This document shows positions 1-6,611 of a stretch of DNA of 6,611 nucleotides, in pieces. Position 1 is the stretch's first letter. The number at the start of each line of letters is the position of its first letter. The DNA comes from Clostridia bacterium. Its GTDB lineage: Bacteria > Bacillota_A > Clostridia > Christensenellales > CAG-138. The notes below the pieces were generated by a model that worked only from the letters and a program-made list of their open reading frames with translations, had not been told where the DNA came from and searched no databases. Made by a program: the position numbers and the translations under genes. The DNA lies in assembly GCA_017459315.1 (NCBI GenBank), contig JAFUDD010000227.1, positions 1 through 6,611 of the forward strand. The letters run 5' to 3'.

Positions 1-1245
<1,245 letters not shown>

Positions 1246-1247
1246 GG

Positions 1248-2282
1248 TTACTCCTCCTTAAAAATTGATTGCAGGATGGCAGCCAGATTTGTCTGCACGC
1301 CCTGTAAAACACTCACAACACGGTTATAATCCATTCGCGTCGGCCCGATGATGCCGAACGTGCCGAACGGCACATCGTTGACCCGATAGGTCGCGGTCAC
1401 GACGCTGCAATCCTGCAGTCCTTCCTGCTCGTTCTCGCTGCCGATCGTGATCGTAAATTCCATATCGGACGCTTTTTTCAGCATCTGATAAATGGAATCT
1501 CGCTGTTCGACCGTTGCCAAAAACGATTTGGCCTTGCTGACATCGTTGTATTCCGGATATTGCAGCATATTCCGCGCGCCGGAGAACGCTACCATATTGG
1601 TGCCGGACTGGCTGCTTTCGCTGATGCGGCTGAGCAGCGTTTTCAGAAAATCGCCCCTGGAATGGAGTTCCGCACCGATTTCCCTTGTCAGCACATCCGC
1701 TACGGTCGTCATGCGGCAGTTGTAGCACCGCTGGGTGATCGTGCGCGAAAGGCTTTCAAGCTCATCCGGTGTCATGTCCGGCGGAATGTCGATTACCGCG
1801 TCTCTTGCAACGCCCGCATCCGTAACAACGACAGACAACGCCTTGCCCTCCGCCAAAGGAACGAGTTGCAAATGGCGCAGCCTGTTCGCAGCCATGTCGG
1901 GCATCATCACGACGGCGGTGTAATGTGTGATTTCGCTGAGCGCCTGTGCCGTCGAATGCAGCACCGATTCGATGCCGTCAATCCGATCACGGTAGTAGCT
2001 TTTCAGCATCTGCATCTCCGTATCGGACAGCGCCGCATGGGACAGCATATTGTCCACATACAGGCGATAGGCCTTATCGGACGGAATGCGGCCGGCCGAC
2101 GTGTGCGGATGGGCAAGGTACCCGAGCGCCTCAAGATCCGCCATTTCGTTGCGGATCGTCGCCGGGGACCAGTTCAGTTCCCCGCTGCGGCTGATCGTCT
2201 TCGATCCGACGGGGCTTGCCGAAAGAATGTATTCGTCGATGATGGCGCGCAGGATTTGCAGTTTTCTTTGATCCAGTTCCAT
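1248..2282 (-). CDS. hrcA: Heat-inducible transcription repressor HrcA
   Basis: HrcA is the dimeric repressor that binds CIRCE operators and keeps class I heat-shock genes off until chaperones are titrated by unfolded protein. The 344-residue length fits the family. The N-terminal winged helix (about 1-75) contains ASPVGSKTI and the recognition region WSPATIRNEMADLEALGYL (38-56), then the conserved HTSAGRIPSDKAYRLYVD (60-77). The middle and C-terminal parts match the GAF-like and dimerisation regions, ending in a G-I-I-GPTRMDYNRVVSVL segment. Two adjacent starts are possible: GTG at 2285 or ATG at 2282. GGAG (2295-2292) lies 6 bases from the GTG and 9 from the ATG; ATG is preferred here. The gene opens an operon with grpE and dnaK behind its own promoter and CIRCE, so autoregulation is expected. 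Its last codons hold the grpE SD; the stop is TAA. Confidence 0.96.
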   Translation of the reverse strand: MELDQRKLQILRAIIDEYILSASPVGSKTISRSGELNWSPATIRNEMADLEALGYLAHPHTSAGRIPSDKAYRLYVDNMLSHAALSDTEMQMLKSYYRDRIDGIESVLHSTAQALSEITHYTAVVMMPDMAANRLRHLQLVPLAEGKALSVVVTDAGVARDAVIDIPPDMTPDELESLSRTITQRCYNCRMTTVADVLTREIGAELHSRGDFLKTLLSRISESSQSGTNMVAFSGARNMLQYPEYNDVSKAKSFLATVEQRDSIYQMLKKASDMEFTITIGSENEQEGLQDCSVVTATYRVNDVPFGTFGIIGPTRMDYNRVVSVLQGVQTNLAAILQSIFKEE

Positions 2283-2300
2283 CACCGGAAGCTCCTTTCT

Positions 2301-2327
2301 TTAGCACTCCATACATCCGAGTGCTAA
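2301..2327. promoter_or_regulatory. CIRCE operator (HrcA binding site)
   Basis: This is a perfect inverted repeat, TTAGCACTC (2301-2309), 9-base spacer, GAGTGCTAA (2319-2327), identical to the consensus CIRCE element. It lies between the predicted start of transcription (about 2332) and the hrcA start codon, within the first ~30 bases of the message. HrcA bound here would block transcription of hrcA-grpE-dnaK. It lies 15-18 bases upstream of the possible hrcA start codons. Confidence 0.98.
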
Positions 2328-2329
2328 TC

Positions 2330-2351
2330 ATCGTGATAAAGATACCACGAT
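2330..2351. repeat. Imperfect 22-base dyad over the hrcA -10 element
   Basis: ATCGTG (2330-2335) pairs with CACGAT (2346-2351), and TA (2337-2338) pairs with TA (2343-2344), giving 16 of 22 symmetric positions. The dyad sits directly next to CIRCE and spans the predicted -10 box. It is not the CIRCE sequence. It could be a second operator or chance; no known consensus was recognised. Confidence 0.4.
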
Positions 2352-2367
2352 TGGAAACAACTGTCAA
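2339..2367 (-). promoter_or_regulatory. Sigma-A-type promoter of the hrcA-grpE-dnaK operon
   Basis: On the minus strand TTGACA (2367-2362, perfect -35) is followed after exactly 17 bases by TATCTT (2344-2339, 4 of 6 to TATAAT). Transcription should start near 2332, just before CIRCE, leaving a leader of about 50 bases. This arrangement, a vegetative promoter plus CIRCE in the initial transcribed region, is the usual class I heat-shock design in Gram-positive bacteria. Confidence 0.85.
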
Positions 2368-2385
2368 GCGAACAAAGCGGCAATA

Positions 2386-2404
2386 ATGTGAACTCCATGT
2401 GAAC
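2386..2404. repeat. 8-base direct repeat upstream of the hrcA promoter
   Basis: ATGTGAAC occurs at 2386-2393 and again at 2397-2404 with a 3-base gap, so the period is 11 bases, about one helical turn. Read with the operon it is GTTCACAT twice, about 18 bases upstream of the -35 box, at roughly -54 to -72 from the predicted transcription start. That position would suit a regulator binding one face of the DNA, but no known site was recognised. Confidence 0.45.
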
Positions 2405-2407
2405 GAT

Positions 2408-2440
2408 GAAAAGACAAAAGCCGCACGGAAATCATGCGGC
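2408..2440 (-). terminator. Intrinsic terminator after hemW
   Basis: On the minus strand, 8 bases after the hemW stop, GCCGCATG and CGTGCGGC form an 8-pair stem (one G-T pair) around the 5-base loop ATTTC (2440-2420). It is followed by the T-rich run TTTTGTCTTTT (2419-2409). It should end the lepA-hemW transcript before the hrcA promoter. Read on the plus strand there is no T-tract, so it works only leftward. Confidence 0.85.
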
Positions 2441-2448
2441 AAAAGGGC

Positions 2449-3618
2449 TTATGAATGGAGCAGCTCCCAGTAATTCGGCTCCTGAAAATCCAGTAAAACG
2501 GTATTCAAAAGATCCAGTCCCCGAACGTTTAGGCGAAGACAACGCGGATCGCTTTCGTCCCAAAGTCCACGTCGGCGGTTGCGTTCAATGGCTTCGGGAT
2601 ACGTCTCGAATATGCCGACGCCGAAGCGTTTGCGAAACGCTTCATCCTCTACGCCCTCCACAAGGCGCAGACCGAGCATGATACATTCAAACATCTGCTC
2701 GAATGTGTTGATTAAAATTCGCTCGCTTTCGGGCAGCCTACCCTTCGCAAGTGATTTCATATATGCCGGAATCGTTTCCGGATTGGCGAAGCGATACTGT
2801 TTCGTCCCCTCCCGCATCGACGAATGTGCGGCGACGCCGAAGCCGAGGTACGGTTCATTGTGCCAATAGGTCAGATTGTGGCGGCAGGCATAACCCGGCT
2901 TTGCGAAGTTGGATATTTCGTAGCGATCATAGCCGCGTTCCTTTAGATACGCCATGCCCGCATCCTGCATGTCCGCCACCGCGTCCTCGTCGGGCAGCGT
3001 TTCCCGTCTCGCCGTCACATCGCGGTACAGGGGCGTTCCCTCCTCCAAGATCAGCGAATATGCCGAGATATGCTCCGGCGCAAGGTCGCAGACGGTTTGC
3101 AGCGTGGCAAGATAGTCCGCCTGTCTTTGCCCCGGCAAACCGTGCATCACATCGACGTTGATGTTTGCAAAGCCTGCCTCCCTCGCCCATTCGTAGGTGT
3201 GCAGAAAATCCCGATACGTATGCACGCGGCCGATGCGCCGCAAAAGTGCATCATCGGCGCTTTGCAAACCGACGGAAAGACGGTTGAAGCCTGCCTGACG
3301 AAGAGTTTTCAGTGCGCTTGCGTCGGCGGTCTTGGGATTGCATTCGATGCTGATTTCCGCATCGGCTGTCAGCGGAAACGCGCGGTCTGCAGCTTCCAAA
3401 ATGCGGCACAGATCGGCCGTAGGCAGGATCGTCGGGGTTCCGCCGCCGAAAAATACGGTAGCGGCTTGCTCATTCGGGTACTGCTTTTTCCGTAGTGCTA
3501 TTTCGGAAAGCAGCGCATCACAATACCGGCCTGCGGTTTCATCCACGGGAAAGGAACAGAAATCACAGTACCGGCATTTACGAATACAATAAGGAATGTG
3601 AAAATACAGCGCGATCAT
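2449..3618 (-). CDS. hemW: Heme chaperone HemW (radical SAM, HemN-like)
   Basis: This is a radical SAM protein of the HemW group, often mislabelled oxygen-independent coproporphyrinogen III oxidase; characterised members bind heme and deliver it to respiratory enzymes. The length, 389 residues, is usual. The 4Fe-4S motif is C11-x3-C15-x2-C18 with a further Cys21 ([12 protein letters not shown]), then GGGTPT (58-63) for SAM binding, SIECNP (90-95), RLSVGLQS (113-120), DVMHGLPGQ (156-164) and the HemW-type HNLTYW (247-252). The HemN C-terminal domain follows, about 300-375. The ATG at 3618 overlaps the lepA TGA (ATGA) and no SD is visible upstream, so translation is probably coupled to lepA. 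The HNxxYW motif and the lepA-hemW setting favour HemW over true HemN. It ends with TAA. Confidence 0.94.
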   Translation of the reverse strand: MIALYFHIPYCIRKCRYCDFCSFPVDETAGRYCDALLSEIALRKKQYPNEQAATVFFGGGTPTILPTADLCRILEAADRAFPLTADAEISIECNPKTADASALKTLRQAGFNRLSVGLQSADDALLRRIGRVHTYRDFLHTYEWAREAGFANINVDVMHGLPGQRQADYLATLQTVCDLAPEHISAYSLILEEGTPLYRDVTARRETLPDEDAVADMQDAGMAYLKERGYDRYEISNFAKPGYACRHNLTYWHNEPYLGFGVAAHSSMREGTKQYRFANPETIPAYMKSLAKGRLPESERILINTFEQMFECIMLGLRLVEGVEDEAFRKRFGVGIFETYPEAIERNRRRGLWDESDPRCLRLNVRGLDLLNTVLLDFQEPNYWELLHS

Positions 3619-4529
3619 CCGTTGATGCGAAGGACGCTCATGAACGCGTCGGACGGGACGGACACGGAGCCGACCTGCCGCATACGCTTCTTGCCCTCCT
3701 TTTGCTTTTCAAGCAGCTTCTTCTTGCGCGTGATATCGCCGCCGTAGCACTTGGCCAGAACATCCTTGCGGACAGCCTTGACGGTTTCACGGGCGATGAT
3801 CTTGGAGCCGATTGCCGCCTGAATCGGGATCTCAAACTGCTGACGCGGGATAACGTCCTTGAGCTTTTCGGCAACGGCGCGACCCTTGTTATAGGCGCGA
3901 TCCTTGTGCACGATTGTCGAAAGCGCATCGCACATCTCGCCGTTCAGCAAAAAGTCGAGCCGCACAAGGTCGCTCTTTTCATAGCCGCAAATTTCGTAAT
4001 CAAACGAAGCATAGCCGCGACTGCGGGATTTCAGGCTGTCGAAGAAATCATAGATGATCTCATTCAGCGGCAGCGTATAATGCAGATTGACACGCCCCTC
4101 CTCAATGTAGGTCATATCATGGAAGATGCCGCGATTATTCTGGCAAAGCTCCATGATCGTGCCCACATACGCCGACGGGGTCATGATGGTCGCCTTGACC
4201 ATCGGCTCCTCCATATGCTCGATCTCCGCCGCGCTCGGCAGATTGGAGGGGTTGTCGATAACGCTCTCCTGCCCGTCGAGCGTGAACACGCGATAGGCAA
4301 CGCTCGGCGAGGTTGTAACAAGATCGAGGTCAAACTCCCGTTCGAGACGCTCGGTGATGATCTCCATGTGCAATAGGCCGAGGAAACCGCAGCGGAAGCC
4401 GTAGCCAAGCGCCACGGACGTTTCATGCTCATAGACAAGCGAAGCGTCGTTCAGCTGCAATTTATCGAGCGCATCCTTTAGGTCGTTATAATGCGCGCCG
4501 TCGGCAGAATAGATGCCGCAATAGACCAT
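3615..4529 (-). CDS. lepA: Elongation factor 4 (LepA), C-terminal part downstream of in-frame TAG
   Basis: This reading frame continues the lepA frame after the TAG at 4544-4542 without any shift. From the first ATG after the stop (4529, codon 298 of the whole gene) it has 304 codons. It holds domains III and V and the LepA-specific C-terminal domain: [71 protein letters not shown] [15 protein letters not shown], then [20 protein letters not shown] and [12 protein letters not shown]. All are well preserved with no other stop, which argues against old decay. No SD precedes 4529, so separate translation would need reinitiation about 12 bases after the TAG or read-through. Without the N-terminal GTPase domain it could not work alone. 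It ends with TGA, overlapping hemW. Confidence 0.85.
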   Translation of the reverse strand: MVYCGIYSADGAHYNDLKDALDKLQLNDASLVYEHETSVALGYGFRCGFLGLLHMEIITERLEREFDLDLVTTSPSVAYRVFTLDGQESVIDNPSNLPSAAEIEHMEEPMVKATIMTPSAYVGTIMELCQNNRGIFHDMTYIEEGRVNLHYTLPLNEIIYDFFDSLKSRSRGYASFDYEICGYEKSDLVRLDFLLNGEMCDALSTIVHKDRAYNKGRAVAEKLKDVIPRQQFEIPIQAAIGSKIIARETVKAVRKDVLAKCYGGDITRKKKLLEKQKEGKKRMRQVGSVSVPSDAFMSVLRING

Positions 4530-4541
4530 CGGGTTGACATG

Positions 4542-4544
4542 CTA
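4542..4544 (-). other. In-frame amber codon (TAG) at codon 293 of lepA
   Basis: The minus-strand frame reads GAG CCG CTG CCC GGC TAT TAG CAT GTC AAC (EPLPGY-stop-HVN). In LepA this is the conserved ALPGF/PLPGY-KKV stretch, so TAG stands where a lysine is usual. AAG to TAG is one transversion, and CAG to TAG one transition. Frame is kept on both sides, so no insertion or deletion is needed to explain it. The site is the linker between domains II and III. It may be an assembly or sequencing error, a recent nonsense mutation, or a read-through or recoding site; the sequence alone does not decide. Confidence 0.9.
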
Positions 4545-5420
4545 ATAGCCGGGCAGCGGCTCCTTGGCGGGATTGTCGGCTGTCGTGAACGTATCGCCCA
4601 CCTTGGTTTCGGCAACGCTCTTGATGGATGCGGAAATGTAGCCGACCTCGCCTGCGGACAATATGTCGACAGGCTTCCATGTCGGAGCGAACACGCCGAC
4701 CTCGGTCACGTCGAATTCGTTGCCGGTCGCCATCGACTTGATGCGCGAGCCTGCGCGCACTTCACCGTCGAACACGCGGACATAGGACACCGCGCCTTTA
4801 TAATTATCATAGAGGCAGTCGAAAATCAGCGCCTTCAGCGGCGCTTTAAGATCGCCGGTCGGCGCAGGCACGGTATCGACAATCTTGGCAAGCACCTCGC
4901 TGACATTAAAGCCGGTTTTGGCAGAGATACATGGTGCATCCTCCGCCGGAATCCCAATGATATCCTCGATCTCATGCACAACACGCTCCGGTTCGGCGCT
5001 CGGCAAATCGACTTTGTTGATGACCGGCAGCACCTCGAGACCGTTGTCCACCGCAAGGTAGACATTGGCGAGCGTCTGCGCCTCAATGCCCTGCGTCGCG
5101 TCCACAACAAGCACCGCGCCCTCACAGGCGGCGAGTGCGCGGGAAACCTCATAATTGAAGTCTACGTGACCCGGCGTGTCGATCAGGTTAAACATATAGG
5201 TCTTGCCGTCGGTATGATGATAAAACATGCGTACCGCAGAAGCCTTGATCGTAATACCGCGCTCGCGCTCGATATCCATGGAGTCCAAAAGCTGCTCCTC
5301 CATGTCCCGCTTGGCAACGGTATCGGTGAGCTCCATCATGCGGTCCGCAAGAGTGGACTTGCCGTGGTCGATATGAGCAATAATCGAAAAATTACGAATC
5401 AATGAAAGGTCGTATTCCAT
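4542..5420 (-). CDS. lepA: Elongation factor 4 (LepA), N-terminal part ending at in-frame TAG
   Basis: LepA/EF4 is a ribosome-associated translational GTPase linked to back-translocation and 30S assembly. This part has 292 residues; with the TAG read as an amino acid the whole locus (5420-3615) gives 601 residues, the normal family length. The GTPase domain shows AHIDHGKST (15-23, P-loop), RERGITI (52-58, switch I), DTPGHVDF (81-88), NKVD (135-138) and SAKTG (166-170). Domain II follows (about 190-290), ending EPLPGY. The ATG at 5420 was chosen because GGAGG (5430-5426) lies 5 bases upstream and the protein then begins [14 protein letters not shown], as in the family; the upstream in-frame start at 5486 would sit within the promoter. 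The gene leads a lepA-hemW transcript. The halves are too well conserved for an old pseudogene. Confidence 0.9.
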   Translation of the reverse strand: MEYDLSLIRNFSIIAHIDHGKSTLADRMMELTDTVAKRDMEEQLLDSMDIERERGITIKASAVRMFYHHTDGKTYMFNLIDTPGHVDFNYEVSRALAACEGAVLVVDATQGIEAQTLANVYLAVDNGLEVLPVINKVDLPSAEPERVVHEIEDIIGIPAEDAPCISAKTGFNVSEVLAKIVDTVPAPTGDLKAPLKALIFDCLYDNYKGAVSYVRVFDGEVRAGSRIKSMATGNEFDVTEVGVFAPTWKPVDILSAGEVGYISASIKSVAETKVGDTFTTADNPAKEPLPGY

Positions 5421-5444
5421 AAAATCCTCCGAATCAGCGATATT

Positions 5445-5473
5445 ATCATATCGTACCGTTGCAAAAAAAGCAA
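5445..5473 (-). promoter_or_regulatory. Predicted promoter of lepA-hemW
   Basis: On the minus strand TTGCTT (5473-5468, 3 of 6 to the -35 consensus) is followed after 17 bases by TATGAT (5450-5445, 5 of 6 to the -10 consensus). The start of transcription would be near 5438 and the leader about 18 bases, enough to hold the GGAGG ribosome site. The weak -35 overlaps the spacer of the divergent LUD promoter. Confidence 0.55.
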
Positions 5474-5487
5474 GAATAAGATACAAT
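5459..5487 (+). promoter_or_regulatory. Predicted promoter of the LUD-domain gene
   Basis: TTGCAA (5459-5464, 4 of 6) and TACAAT (5482-5487, 5 of 6) are separated by exactly 17 bases. Transcription would start near 5494, giving a leader of about 19 bases with the GGGAGGTGA ribosome site (5496-5504). It overlaps the lepA promoter over 5459-5473. Confidence 0.65.
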
Positions 5488-5512
5488 TCCTTTGTGGGAG
5501 GTGACGTAAAAA

Positions 5513-6115
5513 ATGGATGCGATTCTAATGGAAAACATGCGGAAACGCAATTTTACGGTGCATGAAGCCAAGAACGGCGAAGAAGCCAAAGCGATTGCGC
5601 TTTCGATCATCGGAGAACGATCCGTCGGCATCGGCGGCAGCAAAACGGTCAGGCAGCTCGGTTTATATGATGCGCTGAAAGCACAGGGCAATATTGTGCA
5701 TTGGCATTGGACGGTCGATAAAGAGCATAAGAAAGAGGAACGCGACCTTGCGATCGGCTGCGATGTATATATGTGCTCCGCAAACGCCGTACTGGAGGAT
5801 GGACGCATTGTGGAGATCGACGGCACCGGCAATCGCGTTGCGGGGCTGTTATACGGTCCGCCGTGCGTGATCCTGCTCGTCGGCAAGCAAAAGATATGCG
5901 CTGATTTTGACAGCGCCATCGAGCGCATCAAGCGCGACACCTGTCCCGAAAACGCGCGACGGCTCGGTATGCCGACGCCCTGCGCCAAGACCGGCGAATG
6001 TCATGACTGCCGCACACCCGCACGCATGTGTAATGCAACAGTGATCATCGAATGGCCGCTGCGGATCCATAAGGAATTCCATGTGGTGCTGATCGACGAG
6101 GAACTGGGCCTGTAA
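5513..6115 (+). CDS. LUD-domain protein (LutC/YkgG-like, DUF162), stand-alone
   Basis: The 200-residue protein fits the LUD fold shared with LutC, a subunit of the LutABC L-lactate oxidation system. Single LUD proteins like this are usually labelled lactate utilization protein, but their substrate is not established. Visible features are [18 protein letters not shown] (38-55), [20 protein letters not shown] (84-103), [13 protein letters not shown] (104-116) and a C-terminal cluster C157-x5-C163-x2-C166-x6-C173 within [18 protein letters not shown], which could bind an Fe-S cluster or metal. There is no signal peptide or membrane segment, so it is cytosolic. The ATG at 5513 has GGGAGGTGA about 8 bases upstream. 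No lutA or lutB neighbour is seen; it is transcribed alone, divergent from lepA and ended by a strong terminator. A direct role in lactate metabolism is therefore only a family-level guess. Confidence 0.88.
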   Translation: MDAILMENMRKRNFTVHEAKNGEEAKAIALSIIGERSVGIGGSKTVRQLGLYDALKAQGNIVHWHWTVDKEHKKEERDLAIGCDVYMCSANAVLEDGRIVEIDGTGNRVAGLLYGPPCVILLVGKQKICADFDSAIERIKRDTCPENARRLGMPTPCAKTGECHDCRTPARMCNATVIIEWPLRIHKEFHVVLIDEELGL

Positions 6116-6128
6116 AAACCATAAAGCA

Positions 6129-6164
6129 ATGCACGGGACGCGATTTTGCGCCCGTGCATTTTTT
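6129..6164 (+). terminator. Intrinsic terminator after the LUD gene
   Basis: AATGCACGGG (6129-6138) pairs perfectly with CCCGTGCATT (6151-6160), giving a 10-pair stem with a 12-base loop that can add CGC/GCG pairs, followed by a run of T (6159-6164). It starts 13 bases after the LUD stop. It lies between convergent genes. On the minus strand the tail after the stem is GCTTTATGG, a poor T-run, so it may help end the opposite transcript only weakly. Confidence 0.92.
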
Positions 6165-6168
6165 GACC

Positions 6169-6611
6169 TTATACGAGTATCAGTACATAGCGATACAGCC
6201 ACATCTTCCATTTCGGCAAAGCGTGTACCTTGCCTTGTGCAGCGCGGACAAGGGCAAGCATGACCTTGCGCTGCTCCTGCATCGTATGGTCGGAATAGGC
6301 AGCTTCTTCAGCCAAATCAAACGCCTGTTCCTCTTCATGCGGAATGCCGAACCGCTGCAGCCAAAGCAGATAGCGGTACATGGCAAGAACGGCTTTTTTC
6401 GCATTCTTCTGGCAGAAAGCTTGCTCGCGCTTTTGACGAATCAGCTTGCCTGCGCAATAGAATCCACCGACGATGGCGGGCGGCACCAACAGCCACAGCA
6501 GCCACCAAAGGTTCAGCGGCTCGGACGGTTCGACTTCCGGCTCCTCCGGATTGTGCGGCGGTTCATCCGGCGCGGTCGGTGTCGGTGTGGGCGTCGGGGT
6601 CGGGGTGGGCG
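6169..6611 (-). CDS. C-terminal part of a membrane protein with Pro-Thr linker; possibly transglutaminase-like
   Basis: The last 147 codons of a gene entering from the right edge are seen; no start is in the window. In order: a Pro-Thr repeat (PTPTPTPTPTAPD), an acidic proline-rich stretch (DEPPHNPEEPEVEPSEP), one membrane segment (LNLWWLLWLLVPPAIVGGFY), a positive stop-transfer region (KLIRQKR), then about 85 mostly helical residues including AVLAMYRYLLWLQRFGIP and ending VLILV. The positive-inside rule places the Pro-Thr part outside and the tail in the cytosol. Clostridial transglutaminase-like membrane proteins end this way (extracellular catalytic domain, Pro-Thr linker, membrane segment, DUF4129-like tail with a Y-x-x-x-L-x-x-x-G pattern), but the catalytic part is missing here, so this is an inference. 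The stop is TAA at 6171-6169. Confidence 0.8.
   Translation of the reverse strand, partial: PTPTPTPTPTPTAPDEPPHNPEEPEVEPSEPLNLWWLLWLLVPPAIVGGFYCAGKLIRQKREQAFCQKNAKKAVLAMYRYLLWLQRFGIPHEEEQAFDLAEEAAYSDHTMQEQRKVMLALVRAAQGKVHALPKWKMWLYRYVLILV
6574..6609 (-). repeat. Pro-Thr codon repeat (low-complexity coding repeat)
   Basis: Alternating CCN and ACN codons give a degenerate 6-base repeat on the minus strand that continues to the window edge. Codon choice varies (CCG, CCC, ACC, ACA, ACG), so it is not a pure microsatellite. It encodes the flexible linker next to the membrane segment of the partial gene. Confidence 0.85.

Noticed and set aside
1560..2327. Plus-strand open frame of 255 codons across hrcA, running through CIRCE
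   Set aside because: It is composed mainly of Arg, His and Gln, as in typical antisense shadows, and covers hrcA and its operator.
3495..4376. Plus-strand open frame of 293 codons across the hemW 5' end and the lepA 3' half
   Set aside because: It crosses two real genes on the opposite strand and has no family resemblance; it is a shadow frame.
4530..4550. Frameshift as the cause of the lepA break
   Set aside because: The same frame encodes conserved LepA sequence immediately before and after the TAG, so no indel is needed; a single-base substitution explains it.
4491..5405. Plus-strand open frame of 304 codons across lepA
   Set aside because: It lies antisense to the well-supported lepA coding frame, has no recognisable motifs and no ribosome site; it reflects the GC-rich codon use of lepA.
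5421..5486. Upstream lepA start at 5486 giving 22 extra residues
   Set aside because: The extra residues are not LepA-like and would overlap the predicted lepA promoter; the ATG at 5420 has a good SD and family-like N-terminus.

Overview
The window looks like a chromosomal housekeeping region of a Gram-positive anaerobe, probably a member of the Clostridia. Three things point there. The gene order lepA-hemW-hrcA-grpE-dnaK is typical of Firmicutes. The DnaK lacks the roughly 24-residue N-terminal insert found in Gram-negative DnaK. A textbook CIRCE operator sits in front of hrcA. Shine-Dalgarno (SD) sites are strong and base composition is moderately GC-rich. I cannot name a species.

Layout, right to left for the minus-strand genes. 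At 6169-6611 is the C-terminal end of a membrane protein with a Pro-Thr linker, one membrane segment and a cytosolic tail, possibly a transglutaminase-like protein. It runs off the window. Convergent to it, at 5513-6115 (+), is a stand-alone LUD-domain protein with a C-terminal cysteine cluster. A strong hairpin terminator lies between the two. The LUD gene shares a 92-base intergenic region with the divergent lepA gene, and the two predicted promoters overlap there.

lepA (5420-3615, -) encodes elongation factor 4 and is full length in one continuous frame, except for an in-frame TAG at codon 293 (4544-4542). The stop falls at the junction of domains II and III. hemW (3618-2449, -) overlaps the lepA stop as ATGA and has no SD of its own. 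It is followed by an intrinsic terminator at 2440-2408.

The heat-shock operon hrcA-grpE-dnaK follows on the minus strand. It has a sigma-A-type promoter (2367-2339), a perfect CIRCE operator (2327-2301), hrcA (2282-1248), grpE (1245-697, GTG start) and dnaK (620-1, cut by the window edge). HrcA would repress its own operon at CIRCE, and DnaK with GrpE forms the chaperone and nucleotide-exchange pair.

Most of the window is ordinary. The points worth a second look are the amber codon in lepA, two unexplained repeat structures around the hrcA promoter (an 8-base direct repeat one helical turn apart, and a dyad over the -10), and the overlapping divergent lepA/LUD promoters. I see no convincing evidence of a new multi-gene system.
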